40,197 nucleotides of DNA, taken from Parabacteroides sp. GTDB taxonomy: Bacteria > Bacteroidota > Bacteroidia > Bacteroidales > Tannerellaceae. Shown in pieces: positions 23,467 to 33,123 of this stretch; positions within the stretch are counted from its first letter, which is position 1, and every line of letters begins with the position of its first letter. The notes beneath the pieces were generated by a model. The model saw nothing but the letters and a program-made list of their open reading frames with translations. It was not told where the DNA came from and made no database searches. The stretch lies in assembly GCA_020026285.1 (NCBI GenBank), contig JAHHQS010000016.1:1-40197 (forward strand), in the 5' to 3' direction. The position numbers and the translations under genes are program-made.

Positions 23467-24819
23467 ATGAACGTTTCTTTTGTTAACAATGATGCTACAT
23501 GTGGTGTCATCCGTTTAGAAATAGTAAAAGCTGACTATGCTGAAAGCGTTGAAAAGAGCTTGCGCAGCTTGCGTCAGAAAGTAAATATGCCTGGTTTCCG
23601 TAAAGGTATGGTTCCACTAGGTATGGTAAAGAAAATGTATGGTAAGCAGGCAATGGCAGATGAAGTAAACAAACTTATCTCTGAAAAATTGTTTGGTTAT
23701 ATCCGTGAAAATAATATCAAAGTTTTAGGCGAACCAATGCCTAGCGAATCAGAAAAATCTGAAATTGATTTCGATAATCAGGAAGATTTCGTTTTCAACT
23801 TTGATGTCGCTTTAGCTCCGGAAATCAAAGTTTCTTTGAGTAAAGAAGATACATTGACTTACAATCAGGTTAAGATTGATGACGAAATGTTGAACAAACA
23901 GGTTGAAGCTTATACTTCAAACTTCGGTACTTATGACAAGGTTGAAACTGTTGAAGAAAAAGATTTGGTAAAAGGTACAGTTGCTGAATTGGAAAACGGT
24001 TCTCCAAAAGAAGGTGGCGTTGTTGTAGAAGGTGCTGTTTTGATGCCTCAGTTTGTTAAGGCTGAAGATGAAAAAGCTAAATTCATCGGTGCTAACGTAA
24101 ATTCTGTAATCGTATTCAATCCTAACAAGGCATTCGAAGGTGCTGAAACTGAAATCGCAAACTTCTTGCACGTTGACAAAGAAAAAGTTGCTGAATTGAC
24201 TGGTGACTTCAGCTTCGAAATTACTGAAATTACTCGTCATAAAAATGCTGAATTGAACCAGGAATTGTTCGATAAAGTATTTGGTGAAAACGTTGTAACA
24301 AGCGAAGAAGAATTCAAGAACAAAATTCGTGAAGCATTGACAGAACAGTTCACTCCTCAGAGCGATTATAAGTTCTTGTTGGATGCTCGTGAAATCTTGG
24401 TTCAGAAAGCTGGTGAATTGAAATTCGCTGATGCTATCTTGAAACGTTGGTTGCTTGCAGCAAACGAAAAGAATACAGCTGAAAAGATTGAAGAAGATTT
24501 CCCTAACATCTTGAACGATTTGACTTATCAGTTAATCAAGGATACATTGGTTAAGGAAAATAACTTGAAATTAGAAGATGCAGATGTTGAAGCTTTTGCT
24601 AAACGTGTTGCTAAAGCTCAGTTCGCTCAGTATGGTATGTTGTCAGTTCCAGAAGATGCTCTTGAAAACTATGCTAAAGAAATGTTGAAGAACAAGGAAA
24701 CTCTTCAGAACATTATCGATAGAGCAATGGAAGAAAAATTGGCAGCTTGCTTGAAAGAACAGGTTACAATTGATTTGAAAGAAATGTCTGCAGAAGAATT
24801 CGCAAAACTTTTTGAATAA
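23467..24819 (+). CDS. tig: Trigger factor
   Basis: Trigger factor binds the ribosome exit site and shelters emerging chains. The 450-residue protein has the N-terminal ribosome-docking signature PGFRKGMVP (within about 40-50), a middle domain of about 95 residues where the FKBP-type isomerase domain normally sits, and a helical C-terminal chaperone domain ending in KLFE. The middle domain (about residues 145-245) does not show clear FKBP active-site residues, so isomerase activity is doubtful. It has its own promoter and sits upstream of clpP-clpX, the classic tig-clpP-clpX order. Confidence 0.93.
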   Translation: MNVSFVNNDATCGVIRLEIVKADYAESVEKSLRSLRQKVNMPGFRKGMVPLGMVKKMYGKQAMADEVNKLISEKLFGYIRENNIKVLGEPMPSESEKSEIDFDNQEDFVFNFDVALAPEIKVSLSKEDTLTYNQVKIDDEMLNKQVEAYTSNFGTYDKVETVEEKDLVKGTVAELENGSPKEGGVVVEGAVLMPQFVKAEDEKAKFIGANVNSVIVFNPNKAFEGAETEIANFLHVDKEKVAELTGDFSFEITEITRHKNAELNQELFDKVFGENVVTSEEEFKNKIREALTEQFTPQSDYKFLLDAREILVQKAGELKFADAILKRWLLAANEKNTAEKIEEDFPNILNDLTYQLIKDTLVKENNLKLEDADVEAFAKRVAKAQFAQYGMLSVPEDALENYAKEMLKNKETLQNIIDRAMEEKLAACLKEQVTIDLKEMSAEEFAKLFE

Positions 24820-24829
24820 AAATAAGCTT

Positions 24830-24849
24830 TTCTCTTAAGTAGAAGAGAA
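24830..24849 (+). terminator. Weak hairpin after tig
   Basis: TTCTCTT (24830-24836) pairs with AAGAGAA (24843-24849) around a 6-nt loop, 11 bases after the tig stop. No T-tract follows, so termination may be partial. Confidence 0.35.
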
Positions 24850-24903
24850 TCTAAAATAAAAAGGGATTTTTCCTGAAAATATCTTGTCGGAAAGACAAAT
24901 AAA

Positions 24904-24935
24904 TTGTTTCATTAAGAAATTTATTTATAACTTTG
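24904..24935 (+). promoter_or_regulatory. Predicted promoter of clpP-clpX
   Basis: TTG (24904-24906), a 21-nt spacer and a perfect TAACTTTG (24928-24935). It gives clpP its own start near 24942, with a leader of about 70 nt. Confidence 0.6.
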
Positions 24936-25012
24936 TTTATCCGTTAAGATAAAAGGGGAAAATTCCTTTTTGTGTTAATGCACTTGATTTTTTTATCGTT
25001 AACAAAACAGAA

Positions 25013-25675
25013 ATGAAAGATTTTAGAAATTATGCTACAAAACATTTAGGCATGAGTGGAACTGCTTTGGATAGTTATATGAATATCACAAGCAGTTATA
25101 TTTCACCGACTATCATCGAAGAACGTCAGTTAAATGTAGCTCAGATGGATGTTTTCTCTCGCTTGATGATGGATCGAATAATCTTTCTAGGTACTCAGAT
25201 TGATGATTATACAGCTAATGTCATTCAGGCTCAGTTGTTATATCTTGATTCGAGTGATCCTGGTAAAGATATTTCAATCTATATAAATTCTCCGGGTGGT
25301 TCTGTGTATGCTGGCTATGGAATTTACGATACCATGCAGTTTATCGGTTCTGATGTCTCAACAATTTGTACAGGAATGGCTGCTTCAATGGCTTCTGTAT
25401 TGTTAGTTGCAGGAACAAAAGGTAAACGTTTTGGTTTGCAGCATTCAAGAGTGATGATTCATCAGCCGCTAGGTGGTGTCCAGGGTCAGGCTTCTGATAT
25501 CGAAATTACTGCAAGAGAGATATTGAAAGTAAAGAAGGAATTATATACAATCATCTCTGATCATTCAGGAAAACCTTTCGAAGATGTAGAACGTGATAGT
25601 GATCGTGACTATTGGATGACTGCTCAAGAAGCAAAGGAATATGGAATGATTGATGAAATTCTTTCTCGTAAATAA
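25013..25675 (+). CDS. clpP: ATP-dependent Clp protease proteolytic subunit
   Basis: ClpP forms the 14-subunit protease chamber that works with ClpX. The 220-residue protein has the serine-protease triad Ser125 (GMAASMAS), His150 (MIHQP) and Asp199 (DSDRDYW), with spacing (25 and 49 residues) identical to E. coli ClpP. Substrate-groove sequence SPGGSVYAG precedes it. The N-terminal 30 or so residues contain a region probably removed by self-processing. It is followed by clpX after 47 bases and has its own promoter. Confidence 0.98.
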   Translation: MKDFRNYATKHLGMSGTALDSYMNITSSYISPTIIEERQLNVAQMDVFSRLMMDRIIFLGTQIDDYTANVIQAQLLYLDSSDPGKDISIYINSPGGSVYAGYGIYDTMQFIGSDVSTICTGMAASMASVLLVAGTKGKRFGLQHSRVMIHQPLGGVQGQASDIEITAREILKVKKELYTIISDHSGKPFEDVERDSDRDYWMTAQEAKEYGMIDEILSRK

Positions 25676-25722
25676 TCTAGTGTAAGTGTTTATTGATGGT
25701 AATATATTATTAAATAAATATT

Positions 25723-26955
25723 ATGGCCAGACCGGGTGAATATTGTGCGTTTTGTGGACGCAGTAGAAAGGAGGTTGATTTATTAATTAATGGTATGAGC
25801 GGAGCAATCTGTAATGAATGCGCCACTCAGGCTTATGAATTGGTAAAGGAACGACTGGAGAAGCATAATTCAACATTAGATTTAAAGAAAGAAGATTTGC
25901 CTAAGCCGGAAGATATTAAAACTTTTCTGGATCAGTATGTGATAGGGCAGGATGATGCAAAACGTTATCTGTCTGTTTCTGTTTATAACCATTATAAGAG
26001 ATTATTACAGGAAAAGACAGAAGATGATGTTGAAATAGAAAAATCTAATATAATACTAGTCGGTTCAACAGGAACAGGTAAAACATTATTGGCTCGTACA
26101 ATAGCTAAATTGCTTCATGTCCCTTTTACCATCGTAGATGCTACAGTCTTGACTGAAGCTGGTTATGTGGGTGAAGATATCGAAAGTATTTTGACTCGAT
26201 TGTTACAGGCGGCTGATTACGATGTTGAAAGAGCTCAATGTGGAATCGTCTTTATTGATGAAATAGATAAGATCGCTCGTAAGGGAGATAACCCTTCAAT
26301 TACGAGAGATGTAAGTGGCGAAGGTGTTCAGCAGGGATTATTAAAACTTTTGGAAGGTTCTATCGTTAATGTTCCGCCTCAGGGAGGAAGAAAACATCCG
26401 GAACAGAAGTTGATACCGGTGAATACCAAGAATATATTGTTTATTTGCGGTGGCGCTTTTGATGGTATTGATAAGAAAATCGCTCAGCGATTGAATACTC
26501 GTGTGGTTGGATATGCTGCAAATAAAGATACAGCACAGGTGGATCGTAATAATCTGTTAAAGTATATTACACCAACCGATTTGAAAGCTTTTGGTTTGAT
26601 TCCTGAAATTATAGGTCGTCTTCCAATTTTGACTTATTTGAATCCGTTGGATAGAACAGCGTTACGAAATATCTTGACAGAGCCTAAAAATTCCATTATA
26701 AAACAGTACATCAAATTGTTTGCAATGGATGATATTACATTGACTTTTGATGAGGCTGTATATGAATATGTGGTTGATAAGGCTTTGGAGTTTAAATTGG
26801 GTGCTCGTGGATTACGTTCGATTGTAGAGGCAATAATGATGGATGCCATGTATAGTTTACCATCAGCTTCGCAGGAAAGCTTCCATGTAACACTTGAATA
26901 TGCTAAAGAAAAATTTGCAAAATCGGATGTGAATAAATTGCAAGTGGCAGGATAA
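25723..26955 (+). CDS. clpX: ATP-dependent Clp protease ATPase subunit ClpX
   Basis: ClpX unfolds tagged substrates and feeds them to ClpP. The 410-residue protein has the N-terminal zinc-binding domain with Cys8, Cys11, Cys30 and Cys33, Walker A GSTGTGKT (114-121), the GYVG pore loop (147-150), Walker B FIDE (177-180) and the RPEIIG-type sensor region (here [10 protein letters not shown]). The ClpP-docking loop that carries IGF in E. coli ClpX aligns near residues 261-264, where the sequence is VVGY instead. It lies directly behind clpP and is co-transcribed. Confidence 0.97.
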   Translation: MARPGEYCAFCGRSRKEVDLLINGMSGAICNECATQAYELVKERLEKHNSTLDLKKEDLPKPEDIKTFLDQYVIGQDDAKRYLSVSVYNHYKRLLQEKTEDDVEIEKSNIILVGSTGTGKTLLARTIAKLLHVPFTIVDATVLTEAGYVGEDIESILTRLLQAADYDVERAQCGIVFIDEIDKIARKGDNPSITRDVSGEGVQQGLLKLLEGSIVNVPPQGGRKHPEQKLIPVNTKNILFICGGAFDGIDKKIAQRLNTRVVGYAANKDTAQVDRNNLLKYITPTDLKAFGLIPEIIGRLPILTYLNPLDRTALRNILTEPKNSIIKQYIKLFAMDDITLTFDEAVYEYVVDKALEFKLGARGLRSIVEAIMMDAMYSLPSASQESFHVTLEYAKEKFAKSDVNKLQVAG

Positions 26956-26989
26956 TAACAAAGAAACCTATTTCTAATAATATTAAAGT

Positions 26990-29170
26990 ATGGCAAAAAA
27001 GGATAAATTGACCGAAGCACTAAAAATGCATTTTGGTTTTGATACTTTTAAAGGAAATCAGAAAGCAATTATAGAAAATGTGCTTGCTGGTAATGATACG
27101 TTTGTATTAATGCCTACGGGCGGCGGTAAATCGTTGTGTTATCAGTTACCTTCATTAATGATGGAGGGTACAGCTATTGTTGTTTCTCCACTTATTGCTT
27201 TGATGAAAAATCAAGTAGATGCCATGCGTAATTTCAGCGAAGAAAATGGGGTCGCTCATTTTATTAATTCTTCGTTGAGTAAATCGGCTATCGATCAGGT
27301 AAAGGATGATATCGTTAAAGGAAAGACCAAGTTACTGTATGTTGCTCCGGAGTCTTTGACTAAAGAGGAGAATGTAGAGTTCCTTCGTCAGGTGAAGATT
27401 TCGTTTTACGCAGTAGATGAGGCACATTGTATATCAGAGTGGGGACACGATTTCCGACCGGAATATCGTAGGATAAGACCGATTATTAATGAAATCGGTA
27501 AACGCCCGCTGATTGCTCTGACTGCAACGGCTACTCCTAAGGTGCAACACGATATACAGAAAAATTTGGGAATGGTAGATGCAACTGTTTTTAAGTCTTC
27601 TTTTAATCGTGAGAATCTTTATTATGAAGTTCGTCCGAAGACCAATAATATTGATAGAGATATTATTAAGTTTATAAAGTCGAAGGAAGGCAAGTCTGGA
27701 ATTGTCTATTGCCTGAGCAGGAAGAAAGTAGAAGAATTTGCAGACATCTTGAAAGCTAACGGTATAAATGCCTTGCCTTATCATGCAGGTATGGATTCGC
27801 AGGTTCGTTCTGCCAATCAGGATGCTTTTCTGATGGAAAAGGTTGATGTCATTGTTGCTACGATCGCTTTTGGCATGGGTATTGATAAACCGGATGTACG
27901 TTATGTTATCCATTATGATATACCAAAGAGTCTGGAAGGTTATTATCAGGAAACAGGCCGTGCCGGTCGTGATGGTGGTGAAGGACATTGTCTAGCTTTT
28001 TACTCTTATAAAGATTTGCAGAAACTGGAAAAGTTTATGCAGGGAAAACCGGTAGCAGAACAGGAAATAGGAAAGCAGTTGTTATTGGAAACTGCTGCGT
28101 ATGCAGAAACATCCGTATGTCGTAGAAAAGTATTACTCCATTATTTCGGAGAAGAATTTCCTGAAGAGAATTGTGGAAATTGTGATAATTGTTTGAATCC
28201 TAAAAAGCAAGTGGAAGCAAAAGAATTGTTGTGCGCAGTACTGGAAGTCATCAGTACATTGAAAGAAAAATTTAAGACTGAATATGTGGTTAATATGCTT
28301 GTCGGAAATGAAACTTCCGAAATACAGTCATATAAACATAATGAACTGGAAATATTTGGTTCAGGTCAAGATGAAGATGAGAAAATTTGGAATGCTGTAA
28401 TTCGTCAGGCGTTGATTGCCGGTTATTTGGAAAAAGACATTGAAAACTATGGCCTGTTGAAGATTACTTCAAAGGGCAAGGCGTTTTTCAAAAAGCCTGT
28501 TTCCTTCAAGATAACGGAAGATCATGAGTTTGAAGATGAAGTGGAAGAAGTACCTATCCGAGGTGGTGCTTCATGTGCTGTAGACCCTGCTCTTTATTCA
28601 ATGATGAAAGATTTAAGAAAGAAAATGTCAAAGCATTTAGGGGTTCCTCCTTTTGTTATATTCCAGGATCCTTCATTGGAAGCTATGGCAACGACTTATC
28701 CGGTTACTATTGAAGAATTGCAGAATATTCCAGGTGTTGGTGCGGGTAAAGCTAAACGTTATGGAGCTGAATTCGTTGCTTTAATTAAACGTCATGTGGA
28801 AGAGAATGAAATTGAACGTCCTGAAGATTTAAGAGTAAAGACTGTTGCTAATAAATCAAAAATGAAAGTTACTATTGTTCAGAGCATCGATCGTAAGGTG
28901 GCCTTGGATGATATCGCAGTTTCAAAGGGACTTGAATTTAATGAATTATTGGATGAGATAGAAGCTATCGTTTATTCAGGAACTCGAATTAACATCGATT
29001 ATTTCTTGAATGAGGCAATGGATGAAGATCATATAGAAGATATTTACGAGTATTTTAAGGATTCTGAAACAGATGATTTAGAGGAAGCTATTGAAGAACT
29101 TGGCGGAGATTATACAGAAGAAGAAATTCGTTTGGTTCGAGTAAAATTCCTATCCGAAATGGCTAATTGA
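26990..29170 (+). CDS. recQ: ATP-dependent DNA helicase RecQ
   Basis: RecQ is a 3'-5' helicase in recombination and fork repair. The 726-residue protein has Walker A PTGGGKS (42-48), DEAH (143-146), the SAT-like motif TATATP, motif VI QETGRAGRDG, a zinc-binding RQC region with Cys377, Cys395, Cys398 and Cys401, and an HRDC domain (about 535-605). About 110 residues beyond the HRDC (about 615-726) form an acidic, helical tail that resembles the HTH_40 domain found in some longer RecQ proteins. The length exceeds E. coli RecQ (609) for that reason. It follows clpX by 34 bases and ends at a strong terminator. Confidence 0.96.
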   Translation: MAKKDKLTEALKMHFGFDTFKGNQKAIIENVLAGNDTFVLMPTGGGKSLCYQLPSLMMEGTAIVVSPLIALMKNQVDAMRNFSEENGVAHFINSSLSKSAIDQVKDDIVKGKTKLLYVAPESLTKEENVEFLRQVKISFYAVDEAHCISEWGHDFRPEYRRIRPIINEIGKRPLIALTATATPKVQHDIQKNLGMVDATVFKSSFNRENLYYEVRPKTNNIDRDIIKFIKSKEGKSGIVYCLSRKKVEEFADILKANGINALPYHAGMDSQVRSANQDAFLMEKVDVIVATIAFGMGIDKPDVRYVIHYDIPKSLEGYYQETGRAGRDGGEGHCLAFYSYKDLQKLEKFMQGKPVAEQEIGKQLLLETAAYAETSVCRRKVLLHYFGEEFPEENCGNCDNCLNPKKQVEAKELLCAVLEVISTLKEKFKTEYVVNMLVGNETSEIQSYKHNELEIFGSGQDEDEKIWNAVIRQALIAGYLEKDIENYGLLKITSKGKAFFKKPVSFKITEDHEFEDEVEEVPIRGGASCAVDPALYSMMKDLRKKMSKHLGVPPFVIFQDPSLEAMATTYPVTIEELQNIPGVGAGKAKRYGAEFVALIKRHVEENEIERPEDLRVKTVANKSKMKVTIVQSIDRKVALDDIAVSKGLEFNELLDEIEAIVYSGTRINIDYFLNEAMDEDHIEDIYEYFKDSETDDLEEAIEELGGDYTEEEIRLVRVKFLSEMAN

Positions 29171-29198
29171 TGTATTTTTTAATAAAAAACACTAATTT

Positions 29199-29240
29199 AA
29201 CGGACTGATATACTATTTTATTTATCAGTCCGTTATTTTT
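29199..29240 (+). terminator. Intrinsic terminator after recQ
   Basis: AACGGACTGATA (29199-29210) pairs perfectly with TATCAGTCCGTT (29223-29234) around a 12-nt loop, followed by ATTTTT. Confidence 0.9.
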
Positions 29241-29244
29241 AGTG

Positions 29245-29252
29245 TATTTTTG
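29245..29252 (+). promoter_or_regulatory. -7 element of the parvulin operon
   Basis: A perfect TATTTTTG immediately follows the recQ terminator, 37 bases before the first parvulin gene start. A -33 TTTG is not clear. Predicted start near 29259. Confidence 0.5.
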
Positions 29253-29289
29253 TACGCGTAAAATTGTCGCATAAAAAAGAAAATCATTG

Positions 29290-30867
29290 ATGAGAAAAAT
29301 TTTTGTATCAACTTTACTGTTTCTGTCTGCAGTATCTGGATTTGCTAACTCTGCAAAAAATGATACTGTTGCGATGACTATTGCAGGTAATCCTATTTCA
29401 ATTGAAGAATTTTTGTTTACAGCCAAGAAAAATGGAGAAACAGATTTGAAGAATAAAAAGAATCTGGAAACTTTTGTTGAAATGTTCAAAAATTTCAAAT
29501 TGAAAGTGACTGATGCTGAAAAAGCCGGTCTAAGCAATACAGAATCATTTAAGAAAGAAATCCAAAAATATACTGCGCAACTAGTTTCTGATTATATGAC
29601 AGACCAGGAAGCCGAAGAGAAGATATTAAAGGCGGAGTATGATCGTTTGGATAGTTTTCTTGATTTTAGTCATATTATTTTCTTCTTGCCGAAGCAGTCT
29701 TTGACAAAAGATACAGTTGCTGTTTATCAGCGTGCATTGGAAGCTTATAATAGAATACAGAAAGGAGAGGATTTCGAAGCTGTAGGAAAAGATCTGGCAA
29801 CAAAAGATTCTGCTCATGTCGGTTTTGAAAATGTTCCTAAATTTGGTCCGATGATGACTGTAAAGGCTTTTGAAGACCAGGTTTATCAAATGCAGGAAGG
29901 AATGATTTCAAAACCTGTGCGTACGGCTTTTGGTTTTCATTTGATTAAATTACATAAAATAAATCCAAATCCGGGTTTGCGTCAGGTGTCACATATTTTG
30001 ATTTCTTTCAAGCAGGATTCTATTACAAGAACAGATGAAGAAGCTCATAGGCTTGCTGAAGATGTTTATCGTCAAGCTAAAGAAGGTGCAGATTTTGGAG
30101 AGTTAGTTCAGAAATATTCAGGTGATAAAGGAACGGTTCCTTCAAAAGGAAAACTTCCTCCTTTGGGTTTAGGTCAGATGGTTCCTGAATTTGAGAAAGT
30201 CTCATTTTCTTTAACAACACCGGGTGAGATTTCAGAGCCAGTTAAAACTATGTTTGGATATCATGTTATAAAACTGGAAAAGATAATTGATAAACTTCCA
30301 TACGAAAATATAAAGAAGATATGGTATCGTAAGATGTCACAGGGAGAATGGAATTTCACATTGAAGAAATCGATGGATGATCGTTTGAAGAAAGATTATA
30401 ATTTTGTGTTGAATCAGGAGGCTTACGATGAATTACAGGCTATCTGTAATGATTATTTCCCGTCCGATGCAAAGTTCTATGAACAGGCGGAATCATTGAC
30501 TAAAGAATTGGTGAAAGTCGATACAATCAGTATCAAGCAAAATGAATTTGCTGCCTATATTCAGAAATATCCTTTTTCTGTTAAGACGTATGCCGGAGAC
30601 TTTATGAAAGAGGTTTTTGATATTTGTATTCATGATCTTCTGAATGGAATGGAGAAAAATAATTTGCTTTCAAAATATCCTGAATTTAAGTTGTTGGTTA
30701 AAGAATTCCGTGACGGAACATTGCTGTTTACTATCAGTAATCAGAAAATATGGAATAAACCGGCTGATCAGCAAACCAAGCTTGAAGAAGAATGGATTAA
30801 AGAGTTGAATGAAAAGTATCCGGTAACAATAAATTGGAAGGCTATCAAGAAAGCTGTTAAAAATTAA
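29290..30867 (+). CDS. Periplasmic peptidylprolyl isomerase with two parvulin domains
   Basis: A 525-residue exported protein. The signal peptide (MRKIFVSTLLFLSAVSGFA) is followed by an N-terminal chaperone region and two parvulin (PpiC/SurA-type) domains, one around residues 118-225 (SHIIFFLPKQ...GFHLIKL) and one around 230-330 (VSHILISFKQ...GYHVIKL). The C-terminal 190 residues are helical and unassigned. It is the first gene of the run 29290-34703. In this context a role in folding outer-membrane proteins is likely but inferred. I chose the ATG at 29290 over the TTG at 29287. Confidence 0.9.
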   Translation: MRKIFVSTLLFLSAVSGFANSAKNDTVAMTIAGNPISIEEFLFTAKKNGETDLKNKKNLETFVEMFKNFKLKVTDAEKAGLSNTESFKKEIQKYTAQLVSDYMTDQEAEEKILKAEYDRLDSFLDFSHIIFFLPKQSLTKDTVAVYQRALEAYNRIQKGEDFEAVGKDLATKDSAHVGFENVPKFGPMMTVKAFEDQVYQMQEGMISKPVRTAFGFHLIKLHKINPNPGLRQVSHILISFKQDSITRTDEEAHRLAEDVYRQAKEGADFGELVQKYSGDKGTVPSKGKLPPLGLGQMVPEFEKVSFSLTTPGEISEPVKTMFGYHVIKLEKIIDKLPYENIKKIWYRKMSQGEWNFTLKKSMDDRLKKDYNFVLNQEAYDELQAICNDYFPSDAKFYEQAESLTKELVKVDTISIKQNEFAAYIQKYPFSVKTYAGDFMKEVFDICIHDLLNGMEKNNLLSKYPEFKLLVKEFRDGTLLFTISNQKIWNKPADQQTKLEEEWIKELNEKYPVTINWKAIKKAVKN

Positions 30868-30872
30868 ATGAT

Positions 30873-31733
30873 ATGACAAGAATAGGTATATATGTGTTTT
30901 TGTTGGTACTTCTGTTGAGTGGTTGTAAAGAACAAATAACTGAACAGAATGATGTGATTGTGAGAGCAAATGATAAGGTACTGACAAAAAGTGATGTGTT
31001 ATCTGTTCTTCCTAAGAAATTATCTTCTAATGATAGTTTGTTATGGGCGGAGAGTTACGTCAAACAATGGGTAAAAGATATTTTGGCTTATGATGTGGCT
31101 TTGCGTAATATGGATGATGAAAGTCGCGAGGAGGTAAATAAATTAGTAAATGCCTATCGTCGTTCTTTGGTTCGCTATCGTTATCAGGAACGTTTGATTC
31201 AGGAACGTATGTCTGATAACATAACAGAAGAAGACAAGAAAGCTTTTTATGATCAGAACGAGGCAAAATTTGTTCTTGATCATAGTTTGTTGAAAGGACT
31301 TTTCTTGAAAATTCCAGTAGATGCTCCAGATCTGAAAGAAGTAAAGAAATGGTATCGTTCCACTTCTGAAGAGTCTATTGAGAAGATAGAGAAATATAGT
31401 GTTCAGAATGCAGCTGTCTACGATTATTTCTATGATAAATGGATCAGTTTTGAGGAGATTATCGGAAATATTCCTGTGAAAATAGGAAATGAAAATGAAT
31501 TCTTGAAAACAAATTCATTTATAGAAACAGCCGATAGCAGTTTTTGTTATCTGTTGAACATTAAAGAATATATCCCAAAGGGGAAGACTGCTCCGTTCGA
31601 GTACGTAAATGCTTCTATTGCGGATATACTGATCAATAAACGAAAGATTGAATTTTTGAAAAAATTTGAAGAAGAATTATATAATGACGCAATTGAAGGT
31701 GGAAGTGTGGTTTTTACCCCGGAAAAACCTTAA
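30873..31733 (+). CDS. SurA/PpiC-like lipoprotein lacking a clear parvulin core
   Basis: A 286-residue protein with a type II signal peptide (lipobox LLSGC, Cys18). The N-terminal half looks like the helical SurA N-terminal chaperone domain (VLSVLPKKLSSNDS, long helix with RYRYQERLIQERM). The region where a parvulin core would lie (about 135-260) lacks the SHIL opening and G-x-H-I-I-K-L-type ending of its neighbours, so it appears to have lost isomerase activity. It starts 5 bases after the upstream parvulin gene and so belongs to the operon. Membrane-anchored chaperone partner is a guess. Confidence 0.75.
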   Translation: MTRIGIYVFLLVLLLSGCKEQITEQNDVIVRANDKVLTKSDVLSVLPKKLSSNDSLLWAESYVKQWVKDILAYDVALRNMDDESREEVNKLVNAYRRSLVRYRYQERLIQERMSDNITEEDKKAFYDQNEAKFVLDHSLLKGLFLKIPVDAPDLKEVKKWYRSTSEESIEKIEKYSVQNAAVYDYFYDKWISFEEIIGNIPVKIGNENEFLKTNSFIETADSSFCYLLNIKEYIPKGKTAPFEYVNASIADILINKRKIEFLKKFEEELYNDAIEGGSVVFTPEKP

Positions 31734-31761
31734 TATTGCAAAATATTTAATGGATGCTATA

Positions 31762-33123
31762 ATGAAAAAGATTTTATTTGTAGTTTTTCTGGCTAGCTTT
31801 TCATGGTTGGTAAAGGCTCAGGATAATGTAATTGATGAAATTGTGTGGGTGGTAGGTGATGATGCGATTTTGCGTTCAGACGTGGAAGCTCAACGTTTAT
31901 ATTTATTGAATTCCGGTGAACGTCTGGAAGGTGACCCATATTGTTTCATCCCTGAACAGATGGCTATACAGAAACTTTACTTGAATCAGGCAAAGATTGA
32001 TAGTGTTGAGGTTGATGACTCTCAGGTTATTCAAAGTGTTGATCAATGGATTAATGGCGCTATCGGGCAAATTGGTTCTAAAGAAAAGGTTGAAGAATAT
32101 TTTAATAAGAAGATTTCTCAGATCCGTGAAGAACGTATCGAGATGACCCGTGAACAACAGATTGTTCAGAAGATGCAGAGTAATCTGGTGGGTGAAATCA
32201 AGTTGACTCCGGCTGATGTACGTCGTTATTTTAGTAAGATTCCTCAGGATAGTCTTCCTAATATACCGATGACTGTTGAAGTTCAGATTTTGACGATAGA
32301 ACCGAAGATTCCTTTTGAAGAGACTGATGCGATCAAAGCCCGTCTTCGTCAATATACAGAAGATGTAAATAAAGGTAAATATGAGTTCTCTACACTGGCT
32401 CGTATGTATTCAGAAGATCCAGGCTCTGCTGTTCATGGTGGTGAACTGGGATTTATGAGTAAGACTCAGTTATTGCCTGAGTTTGCTAATGTGGCTTTCA
32501 ACTTGAAGGATACCAAACATATTTCGCAGATTGTTCAAACAGAATACGGTTATCATATTATTCAGTTGATTGAAAAACGTGGAGACCGTATTAATTGTCG
32601 TCATATTTTGTTGAAACCGGATGTGTCAGAAAAAGAATTGAAAGAAGCCTCTGTTCGTATGGATTCTATCTATACAAACATTATGGATAAGAAATTCTCT
32701 TTTGAAGAAGCTGCAACTTTCCTTTCTTATGATAAGGACACTCGTAATAATAAAGGTTTGATGGTAAATACAAATTATGAAAGCGCTCATTCCGGAACTC
32801 CTCGTTTTGAATTACATGAATTACCTCAGGAGATTGGTAAAATTGTTTATGATATGAAAGTGGGTGATATATCTAAACCTTTCAGAATGACAACTAAATC
32901 TCAGAAGGAGGTAATAGCCATTGTTAAGTTGCGTGCAAGAACAGATGCTCATAAGGCTAATCTGGCTGATGACTATCAGGCATTAAAATCTATTGTAGAA
33001 GGGAAAAAGAGAGAAGAACTGTTGAACGATTGGATTCGTAAGCAGCAGAAGACTACTTATGTACGTATCAGTGATGGCTGGCGTAATTGTGACTTCCGTT
33101 TTCCAGGTTGGGTTAAAGAATGA
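31762..33123 (+). CDS. SurA-like periplasmic chaperone/isomerase
   Basis: A 453-residue exported protein with a signal peptide (MKKILFVVFLASFSWLVKA) ahead of QDNVIDEIVWVVGDDAILRSDVEAQR, the classic opening of the SurA N-terminal domain. One parvulin domain follows (about 175-280, ending GYHIIQL) and a second, more divergent one opens at CRHILLKPD (about 285-380). Among the three operon genes it is closest to E. coli SurA. I chose the ATG at 31762 because it gives a proper MKK signal peptide; an ATG at 31750 adds 4 residues, and upstream codons overlap the preceding gene. Its stop overlaps the OstA-like start by 4 bases. Confidence 0.9.
   Translation: MKKILFVVFLASFSWLVKAQDNVIDEIVWVVGDDAILRSDVEAQRLYLLNSGERLEGDPYCFIPEQMAIQKLYLNQAKIDSVEVDDSQVIQSVDQWINGAIGQIGSKEKVEEYFNKKISQIREERIEMTREQQIVQKMQSNLVGEIKLTPADVRRYFSKIPQDSLPNIPMTVEVQILTIEPKIPFEETDAIKARLRQYTEDVNKGKYEFSTLARMYSEDPGSAVHGGELGFMSKTQLLPEFANVAFNLKDTKHISQIVQTEYGYHIIQLIEKRGDRINCRHILLKPDVSEKELKEASVRMDSIYTNIMDKKFSFEEAATFLSYDKDTRNNKGLMVNTNYESAHSGTPRFELHELPQEIGKIVYDMKVGDISKPFRMTTKSQKEVIAIVKLRARTDAHKANLADDYQALKSIVEGKKREELLNDWIRKQQKTTYVRISDGWRNCDFRFPGWVKE

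Noticed and set aside
27434..27988. 184-codon minus-strand ORF inside recQ
   Set aside because: Antisense shadow of the helicase core.
31666..31761. Upstream 32-residue extension of the SurA-like protein
   Set aside because: It overlaps the preceding lipoprotein gene and would bury the signal peptide.
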